A stretch of DNA of 64,000 bases from Alphaproteobacteria bacterium (GTDB lineage Bacteria > Pseudomonadota > Alphaproteobacteria > Rhizobiales > Rhizobiaceae). Below, in pieces: positions 25,685-34,207 of this stretch. The position numbers and the translations under genes are program-made. The DNA is taken from positions 1-64,000 of the forward strand of contig JAJRQF010000040.1 of the NCBI GenBank assembly GCA_024280375.1, read 5' to 3'. Under the pieces are notes generated by a model. It ran no database searches. It was given only the letters and a program-made list of their open reading frames with translations, and was not told the DNA's origin. The stretch's first letter is position 1. Every line of letters starts with the position of its first letter.

Positions 25685-27094
25685 ATGGAAGAGCAAGACA
25701 ATACTCAACGGCGCCTTGAGGTTGCATTGGAGTTGTTAAGAGCAGAGCGCGAGAACCCGGAGCAAAGTCCATTACCTGCTGCTGCCGAAATCGAATTGCC
25801 AGGCCAACATAATAATTCGTATGTTGCCGAGTTTGAGCAACAATTGGCGGTGGAAGAAAATTATCCTGCTCAAACAGACGCTTATATTGGCGAGCCGTTT
25901 GATGAAGATGATGAAATTCCGGCGTTTTTGCAGGAAGAACGATATCAGGGCGAAGTACCTGCTGGTCGCTCAATGACTGGAATATTGTTTGGTGTAACCG
26001 GACTTGCTGCTGTCACGGTCTTTGGATCGATTGTTTTATACAACAGCAAAATAGTGGATTTTGGATTTCTGGAGAGTAACATTGTTGGCGGGCCGGTAAC
26101 CGAGGCACGTGCAACAGAGTTTTCTGGAAAATCTTTCGATAATAACGCGAGAACGAATATTGCCGATTCTGATGGCAGCATGAAGTCCGATGAATTTGTG
26201 GCCAATTCAAATAAATTGTGGCAAGAAAAATTGGTTCCACAGCAAAATGGGCAAGATGCCAAGGTGGTTTCCGCATCTCGTGTCAGAGCTGAAACTGGTG
26301 CTTCAACATCAAAAGCGGATGTTGGTGGCAATTCATTTGATGCGGCGAAGAAAGTTGCAGCATTGGCCGGTGCGATAAGCACAAAGCCCAATGATTTGCC
26401 GATTGATGAGGTGCCGCAGGAAGGTGCTGATGCGACTATCAATGATCTTGAAAGTTCATTGAGCGGTCTTTCCAATGGCGCACCTGCAGCCGGCAATCAG
26501 AGACGGACAAATAATCTTGTGGCTCAGGCCGCTACCACCGCCGAGATTGTCGATCCGAAATTGAAGGCTTTGACCGATCAGGTTGTTAATGCGTTATCTG
26601 ATCTTGGTGGAGAAAACGGCAACGCTGCTGTACCGCTAACGGATTCTGTCGATCGCCTGCGCTCTTCTTTAGCCAGTTTGGTTTCGGAAGCGACATCTCA
26701 GGGCAAAAGCACCAAGAATGTTGAGCTTTTGATTAAAGAGGCAATTGGTAGCTCTTCACGTAATCTTCCGGCTGCGTTGAAAAACAAAGATGGCAGCCTC
26801 GATATTTCGTCATTGCTTACCAGTGTTGTTAATCGCGCAAATCGGGTGCGTTCTGGTGGGTCCGGTGAAAGTTCTTACCTCTCGGCAATTGAGGAAGAGG
26901 GCGATGGCACGGCAATTACTGCAGATCAGGCGAGTATCCGTTTTATTACCGTAAAACGTGGAGATACGTTGAGCTCGATTTCATTTGCTGCCTATGGCGA
27001 TTCGCTGGAATACCCGCGAATATTTAAAGCCAATCGCAACCTGATCAGAAATCCAAACGTTCTTTCGATCGGTATCCAGTTGCGGATTCCTTAA
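25685..27094 (+). CDS. single-pass membrane protein with C-terminal LysM domain
   Basis: A 469-residue protein. Residues 1-95 are acidic and cytoplasmic (repeated D/E, DEDDEIPAFLQEE). One membrane helix is near 97-118 (TGILFGVTGLAAVTVFGSIV). A long low-complexity Ser/Ala/Asn-rich stretch reaches into the periplasm. The end, residues about 420-469, is a LysM domain (FITVKRGDTLSSISFAAYGD, then RIFKANRNLIRNPNVLSIGI), which binds peptidoglycan glycans. The layout of acidic cytoplasmic head, helix, spacer and LysM recalls cell-envelope scaffold or tether proteins. Coiled-coil-like segments (LKALTDQVVNALSDL, RLRSSLASLVSEAT) lie before the LysM. Function otherwise unknown. It follows the rhodanese gene and precedes the DUF1194 gene. 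Confidence 0.82.
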   Translation: MEEQDNTQRRLEVALELLRAERENPEQSPLPAAAEIELPGQHNNSYVAEFEQQLAVEENYPAQTDAYIGEPFDEDDEIPAFLQEERYQGEVPAGRSMTGILFGVTGLAAVTVFGSIVLYNSKIVDFGFLESNIVGGPVTEARATEFSGKSFDNNARTNIADSDGSMKSDEFVANSNKLWQEKLVPQQNGQDAKVVSASRVRAETGASTSKADVGGNSFDAAKKVAALAGAISTKPNDLPIDEVPQEGADATINDLESSLSGLSNGAPAAGNQRRTNNLVAQAATTAEIVDPKLKALTDQVVNALSDLGGENGNAAVPLTDSVDRLRSSLASLVSEATSQGKSTKNVELLIKEAIGSSSRNLPAALKNKDGSLDISSLLTSVVNRANRVRSGGSGESSYLSAIEEEGDGTAITADQASIRFITVKRGDTLSSISFAAYGDSLEYPRIFKANRNLIRNPNVLSIGIQLRIP

Positions 27095-27128
27095 TAGATA
27101 CTGGTCAGAAACTTAGAAATTGAATATC

Positions 27129-27155
27129 ATTCAGGCTGCCATTGGTGGCCTGAAT
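27129..27155. terminator. long stem-loop after the LysM gene (no T-run)
   Basis: ATTCAGGCTGCCA can pair with TGGTGGCCTGAAT if two G-T pairs are allowed, giving a stem of about 12 bp with almost no loop. It is not followed by a T-run, so it may be a processing or stabilising hairpin rather than a terminator. Confidence 0.4.
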
Positions 27156-27225
27156 TGATTCCAGCTGCATCCGGCAACTATTGCCCGAACCTTGCCAATA
27201 TCAACCGCATGCGCCAGACTGGACT

Positions 27226-28059
27226 ATGGCAAGATGGCTAATTTTTCTCTTTTTCACAGCAATGGTGGTTCAATCGGCCGGTGCACAGGGCAGGGCTGAG
27301 AATCTGCTTGATAAACTTGCTCAAATTCCAGTTGATCTCGAACTGGTCCTGGCGGTCGATGTTTCCAGCTCGATGGACAAGGATGAGCAAAAGCTTCAAC
27401 GCGACGGATATGTGGCAGCGCTCAAGCACCCGGCTATTTTATCTGCAATCGATTCCGGATCAATTGGCACTATCGCGCTGACTTATGTGGAATGGGGGGC
27501 CGCATGGAAAATAACTACAGTGCTGGACTGGACCCTGATAAAAAGCCGACAGGATGCGATTGATGCGTCAAACTCTCTGGCTAAGAAACCCATAAGCACG
27601 GCCAATTCAACATCTATTTCCGCAGTGCTTTCTGCGGCCGCAGAAATGATTGAGAACAACAATTTTCTTGGCAAGCGCAAGGTTATTGATATTTCCGGTG
27701 ACGGGCCAAATAATGTCGGGCCGGCGGTGGTGGTTGCGCGTGCTGATGTGTTGTCGCGCGGTATCGAGATTAATGGGCTTCCCATACTTATCAAACAGGG
27801 ACGTGGCGGTTTTCAAATTGATAATCTTGATATCTATTACCGCGAATGTGTGATTGGTGGTCCATCTGCTTTTGTTATTCCGGTCTATGACAAGAATCGG
27901 CTGGCCAGTACCATATTGCAGAAAATGGTGCTGGAGATGGCAGGCATTGTACCGCCGCATGGCCAATTTCATTTGGCCGCTGCCAAGAGTCCTATGATGG
28001 ACTGCATGATTGGCGAAAAACAGCGTGATGATTTCATGCGTTCGTTGGGGTTTGAATAA
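27226..28059 (+). CDS. DUF1194 family secreted von Willebrand A protein (paralogue 2)
   Basis: A 277-residue protein from ATG 27226, which gives a proper signal peptide (ARWLIFLFFTAMVVQSAGAQ); the TTG at 27181 would put 15 residues before it. The vWA metal site is LVLAVDVSSSMDKDEQ and the second conserved block is VIDISGDGPNNVG, the same pair seen in paralogue 1 at 4613. EINGLPILIKQG and YYRECVIGGPSAFVIPVYD are further DUF1194 blocks. Secreted to the periplasm. It follows the LysM protein gene, so cell-wall association of both is plausible. The next gene is convergent. Confidence 0.87.
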   Translation: MARWLIFLFFTAMVVQSAGAQGRAENLLDKLAQIPVDLELVLAVDVSSSMDKDEQKLQRDGYVAALKHPAILSAIDSGSIGTIALTYVEWGAAWKITTVLDWTLIKSRQDAIDASNSLAKKPISTANSTSISAVLSAAAEMIENNNFLGKRKVIDISGDGPNNVGPAVVVARADVLSRGIEINGLPILIKQGRGGFQIDNLDIYYRECVIGGPSAFVIPVYDKNRLASTILQKMVLEMAGIVPPHGQFHLAAAKSPMMDCMIGEKQRDDFMRSLGFE

Positions 28060-28068
28060 ACAAGTAAT

Positions 28069-28902
28069 CTAAACTGCAAGTCTTTGTTTGAGGTTTTGGG
28101 CATAGGTGCGGCTGACTGGCAGGGCCGTGCCATTGGTCAATTCAACTTGCAGTTTGCGATCCTTGCGCAGGGTCTTGGCAATTGCGTCGGTCGCCACCCA
28201 ATGAGAGCGGTGAATGCGCAGACCATCAATGCCTTCGAGTTCGGTAATCGCATCTGCCAACCGGATCAGAACCAGGGCTGAACCCATGTCGGTTGTAACA
28301 TTGACATAATGATCCTGCGCCTCAAGCGACAGAATATTTTTACCAATATGAACAGGCAGACGGCGAAAAAATGCCGGTTCGCTATTCTTGTTCGCATCTG
28401 TTGAAATCGGTGTGTTGGAGTAGGGCTCGGTTTTGCGGGTCTCTAGCGAAAACAAATAGAACATCAAAGAGATTGCGGTTGCGATGATGACGCAATAGCC
28501 AAGCAGGCCGAAGAACCCCAGGCCATCGCTCATGTCGAAGCCGTAAATGTAATTGTTTACTGTCCAAACAATTACCGCAATGGGAATGCCGGATGTGAAG
28601 CCGCTGATCATTCTGGCGGGTAGTTCTGCTAGCCCTTTTGTATAGAGATACTGGCCGATAAACAGTGAAACACTAAGCCCTACAAGGTAATTGACGCCGG
28701 AAATAAATGCCCAATAAACCAGTCTTCCGCTGAATGTCAGACTGGCGAATGTATAGAACGGGCCAACCAGTGCCAGCACCACAATGATTGCCGAAAGGCC
28801 AATCCAGAACCTTGGATTGATAATTTGAGTGTGTAATTCACGTATCGTGAACTGCAATGCTGTGTATTCGGCGAAGTTTTTCAAGTGATTTACGAATTTC
28901 AA
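28069..28902 (-). CDS. membrane-bound LytTR-domain transcriptional regulator
   Basis: A 277-residue protein. Residues about 30-150 hold four membrane helices (IGLSAIIVVLALVGPFYTFA, LVYWAFISGVNYLVGLSVSL, and two more). A hydrophilic linker follows (residues about 155-180). Residues about 182-277 are a LytTR DNA-binding domain: LSLEAQDHYVNVTTDMGSAL, LADAITELEGIDGLRIHRSH WV and LPVSRTYAQNLKQRL. This is the type without a receiver domain, in which the membrane part probably senses a signal or a partner. It is divergent from an ABC exporter gene pair 66 bases away, and LytTR/ABC pairs of this kind are usually regulator and target. Confidence 0.88.
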   Translation of the reverse strand: MKFVNHLKNFAEYTALQFTIRELHTQIINPRFWIGLSAIIVVLALVGPFYTFASLTFSGRLVYWAFISGVNYLVGLSVSLFIGQYLYTKGLAELPARMISGFTSGIPIAVIVWTVNNYIYGFDMSDGLGFFGLLGYCVIIATAISLMFYLFSLETRKTEPYSNTPISTDANKNSEPAFFRRLPVHIGKNILSLEAQDHYVNVTTDMGSALVLIRLADAITELEGIDGLRIHRSHWVATDAIAKTLRKDRKLQVELTNGTALPVSRTYAQNLKQRLAV

Positions 28903-28968
28903 ATTGCTGGGTGGTTTGTCTCGATTATAGCTGGTTGAAATCGAATTGGCTATCAGGAGGAAAACCCA

Positions 28969-29865
28969 TTGACCAGCTTATCTACAGTTGAGTTTGAAAA
29001 TGTCCATAAGTCCTATGGGGAAAAACGTGCGGTCGACGGATTGTCGATGAAAGTTGAACAGGGCGAAGTGCTTTGTTTGCTGGGTCCAAATGGCGCTGGT
29101 AAATCCACCGCAATCAATATGATGCTGGGGCTGATTAAACCCGATAGCGGCAAGGTGCGCCTGTTTGGCGAAGACCCCAAGATGAGTGCGGCACGGGCGC
29201 AAATTGGTGCCACACCGCAGGATACGGATTTCCCGCCGGCTCTCAAATCACGAGAAATCATCGACCTTGTTCGCAGTCATTATACGCACCCCGTTGATGT
29301 AGATCAGTTGACTGAGGCCTTCCAGCTTGAGGGGATTATCGATCGATATACCAGTGGATTTTCCGGTGGTGAGCGCAGGCGGCTGGCTTTAGCGCTGGCT
29401 TTTTGCGGCAATGGCAAAGCCATCTTTCTGGACGAGCCGACAACCGGGCTGGACCAGAAATCTCGTCAAGCATTTTGGGAATATGCGCGTGATTATGCCC
29501 GTAATGGTGCGAGTTTTATCATCACCACGCATCATCTGGAGGAGATCGAAAAAATCGCCACGCGTATTTGTCTGCTGGTCGATGGAAAGATCCATTATTC
29601 GGGTACTGCCGATGAAATTCGTGCGCGGGTAAACCGGCGCAAAATACGCTTTTTTGCCAATCAAAAACCCGAGATCAACGGCCAACTGGTAGAAGATGCA
29701 GGCGATGGCCGCTGGCAAATCAATACAAGTGACAGCGATGCGGTGGTGCGAAATATCATTCAGCGGAAGATAGAGTTTTCCGCGCTGGAAATCCTGCCCT
29801 GCACGCTGGAAGAGGCGGTTGATACGCTTTTTGAAGATCAAACATCAAACACGAGCGGAGCCTAA
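28969..29865 (+). CDS. ABC transporter ATP-binding protein
   Basis: A 298-residue ATPase. Start at TTG 28969 with a full AGGAGG eight bases upstream. Walker A is GPNGAGKSTAINMMLG, the signature is FSGGERRRLALALAF, Walker B is AIFLDEPTTGLDQ, and the switch histidine is in IITTHHLEEIE. The group is the CcmA/NatA-like, drug- or ion-exporting type with a single nucleotide-binding domain. The permease gene follows after 3 bases, so the two form one exporter. The divergent LytTR gene is probably the regulator. The Q-loop is ATPQDTDFP. Confidence 0.92.
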   Translation: MTSLSTVEFENVHKSYGEKRAVDGLSMKVEQGEVLCLLGPNGAGKSTAINMMLGLIKPDSGKVRLFGEDPKMSAARAQIGATPQDTDFPPALKSREIIDLVRSHYTHPVDVDQLTEAFQLEGIIDRYTSGFSGGERRRLALALAFCGNGKAIFLDEPTTGLDQKSRQAFWEYARDYARNGASFIITTHHLEEIEKIATRICLLVDGKIHYSGTADEIRARVNRRKIRFFANQKPEINGQLVEDAGDGRWQINTSDSDAVVRNIIQRKIEFSALEILPCTLEEAVDTLFEDQTSNTSGA

Positions 29866-29868
29866 ACC

Positions 29869-30603
29869 ATGTTGCAGCGTTATAAATCTCATTTCAAAAC
29901 CACATTGCTCTCGCTGTTTCGTGCGCCCGGTTATTGGGTGCCAACGGTGCTGTTTCCGGTCATGCTCTATTCGATGTTTGGTGCCAGTTTATCAAATGCG
30001 GCAATCAGCTCATTCGTCATGGCATCTTTTTGCGCCTATGCGGTAATCGGAGTTGGCTTTTATCAATTCGGCGTATCCATAGCCCAGGACCGCGAAACCA
30101 GTTGGGAGCGGTTTCAGCGCGTCTTGCCAAGGGTGTTTTGGCCAAAAATACTGTCCAGGCTTTTTGCAGCCGGGGTTTTTGCCTTGATTGCCATATTGCT
30201 GGTGGTCGTTGCGGCTGAAATTATGGCGAAGCCCAGTGCCACCGCCTTTGCGGTATTTAAAATGGTTATGGTTGCACTGGCAATCGTGCTGCCGTTTTCG
30301 CTGTTTGGGGTGGCCTTGGGATATTGGACCAGTGCACGGGCAGCCGTGCCGATTGCCAATATGATCTTTCTGCCCTTGGCTTATCTTGGTGGTCTGTGGA
30401 CCCACCCATCGAAACTGCCGGAGATTATCCAGACGATTTCGCAATTCACCCCAACCCGGCATGCGGCCGAAATATTGTGGGCGGTGATTGGTGAGTTTCC
30501 GGTGCCGAGTGCCAGTATTTATTGGCTTGCGGGTTATAGCGCATTGTTTGCCCTGTTGGCCTGGTTGGGTTATCGCCGCGATGAGGCGAACCGCTATGGC
30601 TGA
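29869..30603 (+). CDS. ABC-2 type permease
   Basis: A 244-residue membrane protein with about six helices (APGYWVPTVLFPVMLYSMFG, MASFCAYAVIGVGFYQFGVS, AAGVFALIAILLVVVAAEIM, MVMVALAIVLPFSLFGVALG, MIFLPLAYLGGLW and YWLAGYSALFALLAWLGY). The SxQFTPTRHAAEILW segment near the end (ISQFTPTRH) is usual in ABC-2 permeases of this group. It is directly behind the ATPase gene and must be its membrane partner. The substrate is not predictable; related systems export drugs or lantibiotics. Confidence 0.88.
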   Translation: MLQRYKSHFKTTLLSLFRAPGYWVPTVLFPVMLYSMFGASLSNAAISSFVMASFCAYAVIGVGFYQFGVSIAQDRETSWERFQRVLPRVFWPKILSRLFAAGVFALIAILLVVVAAEIMAKPSATAFAVFKMVMVALAIVLPFSLFGVALGYWTSARAAVPIANMIFLPLAYLGGLWTHPSKLPEIIQTISQFTPTRHAAEILWAVIGEFPVPSASIYWLAGYSALFALLAWLGYRRDEANRYG

Positions 30604-30689
30604 TCTTTTCGTGGGGTTATAAATTTACCCTAGGACAAGGCGCGAAAACCGCGTTATACAGGTGCAAACTTAATTCAGGAGTATTGCTT

Positions 30690-31664
30690 ATGCGCTGGCG
30701 TGGACGTCGTCAAAGTTCGAATGTTGAAGACCAACGAAGTGGTGGTGGAGGTAATTCAGGCTTTGGCCGTGGTGGGCGCAGTGGTGGATTTAAAATTCCC
30801 CGCGGAATGGGCGGGGGCGGTATTCGCCGTGCCTCTGGCGGTGGCATTAAGGGCCTCGTTATTATGGCGGTTATCTATTTTGCCGCCAAGTTCATATTAG
30901 GCATTGATCTGTTGCAAATATTGGGTGGTGGCGGTGTTGGGCCGACCGTGCAAACACGGGTCGAACAACCGCAAAAAGCGCCGCGAAACCAGCGCACCAG
31001 CAACCGGGCCAGCAAACGGGCCAATGACGAAATGGGACAATTTGCCGGGGTTATTTTGGCCGAAACCGAAGATGTTTGGCGCGGCATATTCAAATCGAGC
31101 GGTAAGAAATATCCTGAACCCAAGCTGGTATTGTTTTCTGGTCAGGTGAAATCTGCCTGCGGATTTGCCAGTGCCGCATCCGGGCCGTTCTATTGCCCCG
31201 GCGACAGCAAGCTTTATATCGATCTATCCTTCTACGATCAGCTGAAACGGGATTTCGGTGCATCGGGAGATTTTGCCCAGGCCTATGTGCTGGCCCATGA
31301 GGTTGGCCACCATGTGCAAAACGTTATCGGTGTATTGCCAAAATTCAACCAAATGCGCCGCACGATGAGCAAAACAGAGGCCAATAAAATGTCGGTTCGC
31401 GTTGAGCTTCAGGCCGATTGTTTTGCTGGAATTTGGGGATATTTCACCGAGCAGAAAGGCCTGCTTGAACGAGGTGATCTGGAAGAAGCGTTGAATGCTG
31501 CAACCCAGATTGGTGATGATGCTATTCAAAAGCGCACACGCGGATATGTGGTGCCAGAGAGTTTCAATCACGGCACCTCGGCGCAACGCAAACGCTGGTT
31601 CACGCGTGGCTTTGAAAGCGGGCGGCTTGATCAATGTAATTCGCTTAGCGCCAATAGTCTTTAA
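30690..31664 (+). CDS. YpfJ-family neutral zinc metallopeptidase
   Basis: A 324-residue protein starting at ATG 30690 with AGGAG eight bases before. The first 50 residues are Gly/Arg-rich and probably disordered in the cytoplasm (RSGGGGNSGFGRGGRSGG). One membrane helix follows (LVIMAVIYFAAKFILGI). The domain outside has FAGVILAETEDVWRGIFKSS, SACGFASAASGPFYCPGDSK, then VLAHEVGHHVQNV, the zinc motif HExxH at residues 203-207, and ELQADCFAGIWGY, which supplies the third ligand. Family function is unclear, but a periplasmic protease is expected. It is followed after 5 bases by an oxidoreductase gene on the same strand. Confidence 0.92.
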   Translation: MRWRGRRQSSNVEDQRSGGGGNSGFGRGGRSGGFKIPRGMGGGGIRRASGGGIKGLVIMAVIYFAAKFILGIDLLQILGGGGVGPTVQTRVEQPQKAPRNQRTSNRASKRANDEMGQFAGVILAETEDVWRGIFKSSGKKYPEPKLVLFSGQVKSACGFASAASGPFYCPGDSKLYIDLSFYDQLKRDFGASGDFAQAYVLAHEVGHHVQNVIGVLPKFNQMRRTMSKTEANKMSVRVELQADCFAGIWGYFTEQKGLLERGDLEEALNAATQIGDDAIQKRTRGYVVPESFNHGTSAQRKRWFTRGFESGRLDQCNSLSANSL

Positions 31665-31669
31665 TCGCG

Positions 31670-32500
31670 GTGAAGGCGGTGTCGGGGGGTAAAGTCAAAT
31701 ATGGCGTTGCTGGATGCGGTGCGATGGGCCTGCCGATGGCGCGCGCAATGCTGCGTGAAGGTTTTGACATTGCTGGGTTTGATGTGCGCCCGGTTAAAGA
31801 GTTTGGCGATTTTGCTGACCGCATGATTGCTGATGCGTCCGCGTTTTCATCGCACTGCGATGTGGTGATTTGCGTTGTGCGCGACGAGCGGCAAATTCTT
31901 GATCTGTGTTTTGATCAACAGGCTTTGTTTGCGATTGAAGATTGCCCCAAAACATTTGTGCTTTCCTCAACCGTTTCACCGCATGTGGTAGAGCGATTGC
32001 GCCAACGATTGCCGGGTAATGTGGCTTTGCTCGATGCGCCAATGTCGGGTGCGCCACCGGCGGCGATTGCGGCCACGCTCACCTTCATGGTGGGGGGTGC
32101 CAAATTTGATTTTGAGCGACATTTGCCGGCCTTTCTGGCGATGGGCAAAAATATCCATCATCTGGGGAAACTGGGTTCTGGTATGACCGCCAAGGTGCTG
32201 AATAATTTTGTTGCTGCCAGCAGCGTGGTTGCGGTGCGCAATGTGCTGAAACAGGCAGATGGGCTTGGCTTTGACAAAAAGGTCTTGCTCGAGGTTATGG
32301 CGAAAAGTTCCGGCCAGACATGGTTTGGTTCTAATTTTTCAGCAATTGACTGGTCGGGCGAGGGGCATGATCCGGCCAATACAATTGGCATTCTGGAAAA
32401 GGATGTGCGTGCCTTTGTTGATGCGTTGCCCGAGGGGCCAGAACCGTTGCACGAGGCGGTGATCGACGCCTTGCGCGCTTTACCCAAATTAGAGAAATAG
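31670..32500 (+). CDS. NAD(P)-dependent oxidoreductase, 3-hydroxyisobutyrate dehydrogenase-like
   Basis: A 276-residue beta-hydroxyacid dehydrogenase. The nucleotide-binding motif is VAGCGAMGLPMARAMLREGF. LLDAPMSGAPPAAIAATLTF includes the substrate-site serine-glycine, and KLGSGMTAKVLNNFVAASSV carries the catalytic lysine (K in MTAKVLNN). DPANTIGILEKDVRAF is close to the family's C-terminal KDxxxA motif. The start is GTG 31670 or GTG 31679. The enzyme oxidises a 3-hydroxy acid to its semialdehyde; the exact substrate cannot be told. It sits between the metallopeptidase and the FAD oxidoreductase, tightly packed, and the order looks like an operon. Confidence 0.87.
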   Translation: MKAVSGGKVKYGVAGCGAMGLPMARAMLREGFDIAGFDVRPVKEFGDFADRMIADASAFSSHCDVVICVVRDERQILDLCFDQQALFAIEDCPKTFVLSSTVSPHVVERLRQRLPGNVALLDAPMSGAPPAAIAATLTFMVGGAKFDFERHLPAFLAMGKNIHHLGKLGSGMTAKVLNNFVAASSVVAVRNVLKQADGLGFDKKVLLEVMAKSSGQTWFGSNFSAIDWSGEGHDPANTIGILEKDVRAFVDALPEGPEPLHEAVIDALRALPKLEK

Positions 32501-32509
32501 TGCGATCCG

Positions 32510-33694
32510 GTGGGCAATGAGATTTCCAATTTTGATGTGATTATTCTTGGTGCTGGTGGTGCGGGCCTTATGTGTGCGGCGATTGCCGGGCAACGGGGCA
32601 AGCGTATACTGCTGCTTGATAGTGCTGAAAAACCCGGCAAGAAAATTCTCATCTCCGGGGGCGGGCGGTGTAATTTTACCAATGTTCATGCAAGCCACGC
32701 GCAGTTTATCTGCCAGAACCCGCATTTCGTAAAATCGGCACTCGGACGCTATACCCCGCAGGATTTTATCGATCTGGTGGAGCGCTACAATATCGCTTGG
32801 CATGAGAAGGAAAAAGGTCAGCTTTTTTGTGATGGCTCGGCCCGCCAAATTGTCGATATGCTGTTGAGCGAATGCAAAAAGGGTGATGTTACCCTGGCGC
32901 TGGGCGAGGGAGTTGAGGACATTTCCCGCAACGATGAAGGTTATTATGTGCGATACGGGGCGGGTCTCGCTTCGGCGAAATCGCTGGTTATCGCCACCGG
33001 GGGGCCGAGCATTGCAAAAATGGGGGCAAGCGGATTTGCCTATGATGTGGCGCGTCAGTTTGGCTTAAAAGTGATTGAGCCGCGCCCGGCTCTGGTGCCG
33101 TTGAAGTTGGGTGATGATGAATTGCTGTTTCGTGAACTTTCCGGTGTATCTGCTAATGTGGTTGCCCGTTGCGCGCGCGCGGAATTTAATGCGGCAGCGC
33201 TTTTCACCCATAAGGGGCTTTCCGGCCCGGCAATTCTGCAGATTTCATCCTATTGGAAAAATGGCGATGAGATCACTCTGGATTTTACGCCGCATCTGGC
33301 AAAGGGATGGCTGCTGGAAGCCAAGCGCAAAACAGCGAAATTGACCGTGCGAAAAGTGCTTGGCGAGTTTCTTTCTGATCGTCTGGTGAAAGTGTTGGGC
33401 GAGCGATTGGCACTTACCGGTGACCTTGGAAATATTACTGATGCTAAATTACAAGAGGCCGAGGATAGGCTCGCCAATTGGGTGTTTACCCCGATGGGCA
33501 GTGAAGGCTTTGCCAAGGCGGAGGTTACCGTCGGCGGGGTGGATACGGACGGGCTATCTTCCAAAACCATGGAAGTGAAATCTGTGCCCGGGCTCTACTT
33601 TATCGGCGAGGCGGTCGATGTGACCGGTTGGCTTGGTGGCTATAATTTCCAGTGGGCCTGGGCCAGCGGTTGGGCGGCGGGCCAAGTGGCCTAG
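32510..33694 (+). CDS. NAD(P)/FAD-dependent oxidoreductase, HI0933/BaiN (YhiN) family
   Basis: A 394-residue flavoprotein. The N-terminal dinucleotide fold is VIILGAGGAGLMCAAIAGQR, and the family signature PGKKILISGGGRCNFTN follows. KSLVIATGGPSIAKMGASGF is the second FAD segment. FFxHKGLSGPAILQIS (FTHKGLSGPAIL) and the end VPGLYFIGEAVDVTGWLGGY, then NFQWAWASGWAAG are all standard. Members are widespread flavoproteins; activity on bile acids is known for the clostridial BaiN, but the role in proteobacteria is open. GTG 32510 start, 9 bases behind the previous gene. Confidence 0.9.
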   Translation: MGNEISNFDVIILGAGGAGLMCAAIAGQRGKRILLLDSAEKPGKKILISGGGRCNFTNVHASHAQFICQNPHFVKSALGRYTPQDFIDLVERYNIAWHEKEKGQLFCDGSARQIVDMLLSECKKGDVTLALGEGVEDISRNDEGYYVRYGAGLASAKSLVIATGGPSIAKMGASGFAYDVARQFGLKVIEPRPALVPLKLGDDELLFRELSGVSANVVARCARAEFNAAALFTHKGLSGPAILQISSYWKNGDEITLDFTPHLAKGWLLEAKRKTAKLTVRKVLGEFLSDRLVKVLGERLALTGDLGNITDAKLQEAEDRLANWVFTPMGSEGFAKAEVTVGGVDTDGLSSKTMEVKSVPGLYFIGEAVDVTGWLGGYNFQWAWASGWAAGQVA

Positions 33695-33711
33695 GTGTGG
33701 CGCCTCATAAA

Positions 33712-33742
33712 CCCTCGCCCTTCGACAGGCTCAGGGTGAGGG
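33712..33742. repeat. intergenic palindrome CCCTCGCCCTTCG...
   Basis: CCCTCGCCCT, TCGACAGGCTC, AGGGTGAGGG: a stem-loop of a sequence type very common between genes in alphaproteobacteria. It lies between the convergent FAD oxidoreductase and VOC genes and is followed by ATTTT, so it could end transcription from the plus strand. Confidence 0.65.
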
Positions 33743-33766
33743 ATTTTGAGAAAGTTTCCAATAATT

Positions 33767-34183
33767 TCACCTTCCGGCCAGCGGGTGATCGGGGTTTAAT
33801 TGCAGCAGGTCCCAGCGGTTGCCATAGAGGTCTTCGAACACGGCGACCGTGCCGTAATCCTGTTCTTTTGGTTCGCGGATGAAGTTGATACCTTTAGCAA
33901 GCATGTCGTTATAATCACGCCAGAAATCATCTGAATTGAGAAACAGAAAGACCCGTCCACCACACTGATTGCCGATGAAATTTTCCTGCTCGTCATTTGA
34001 TGCTCGCGCCAGCAAAATGGTCGTGCCGGTAGAGCCGGGTGGGGAAATGACCACCCAGCGCTTATCCTGTTCCGGCTGGTAACTGTCTTCAATCAAAGTG
34101 AATTTCAATTTTTGTGTATAGAATTCAATTGCTTCGTCATAGTCTTTAACAACGAGCGCAATGTGGACAATCGACTGTTTCAT
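33767..34183 (-). CDS. VOC-family protein (glyoxalase/dioxygenase superfamily)
   Basis: A 138-residue protein with the paired beta-alpha-beta-beta-beta units of the vicinal oxygen chelate fold. It begins MKQSIVHIALVVKDYDEAIE, where the histidine is a typical metal ligand, continues FYTQKLKFTLIED, and has GGRVFLFLNSDDFWRDYNDM and TVAVFEDLYGNRWDLLQLNP, where the glutamate before DLYGN is the last ligand. Members include glyoxalases, fosfomycin-resistance enzymes and ring-cleavage dioxygenases. This one resembles general PhnB/glyoxalase-like proteins of unknown substrate. It follows the choV gene by 24 bases on the same strand and could be the last gene of that operon. Confidence 0.85.
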   Translation of the reverse strand: MKQSIVHIALVVKDYDEAIEFYTQKLKFTLIEDSYQPEQDKRWVVISPPGSTGTTILLARASNDEQENFIGNQCGGRVFLFLNSDDFWRDYNDMLAKGINFIREPKEQDYGTVAVFEDLYGNRWDLLQLNPDHPLAGR

Positions 34184-34207
34184 TCTTTTCCTTGTACTTG
34201 AGTGGGG

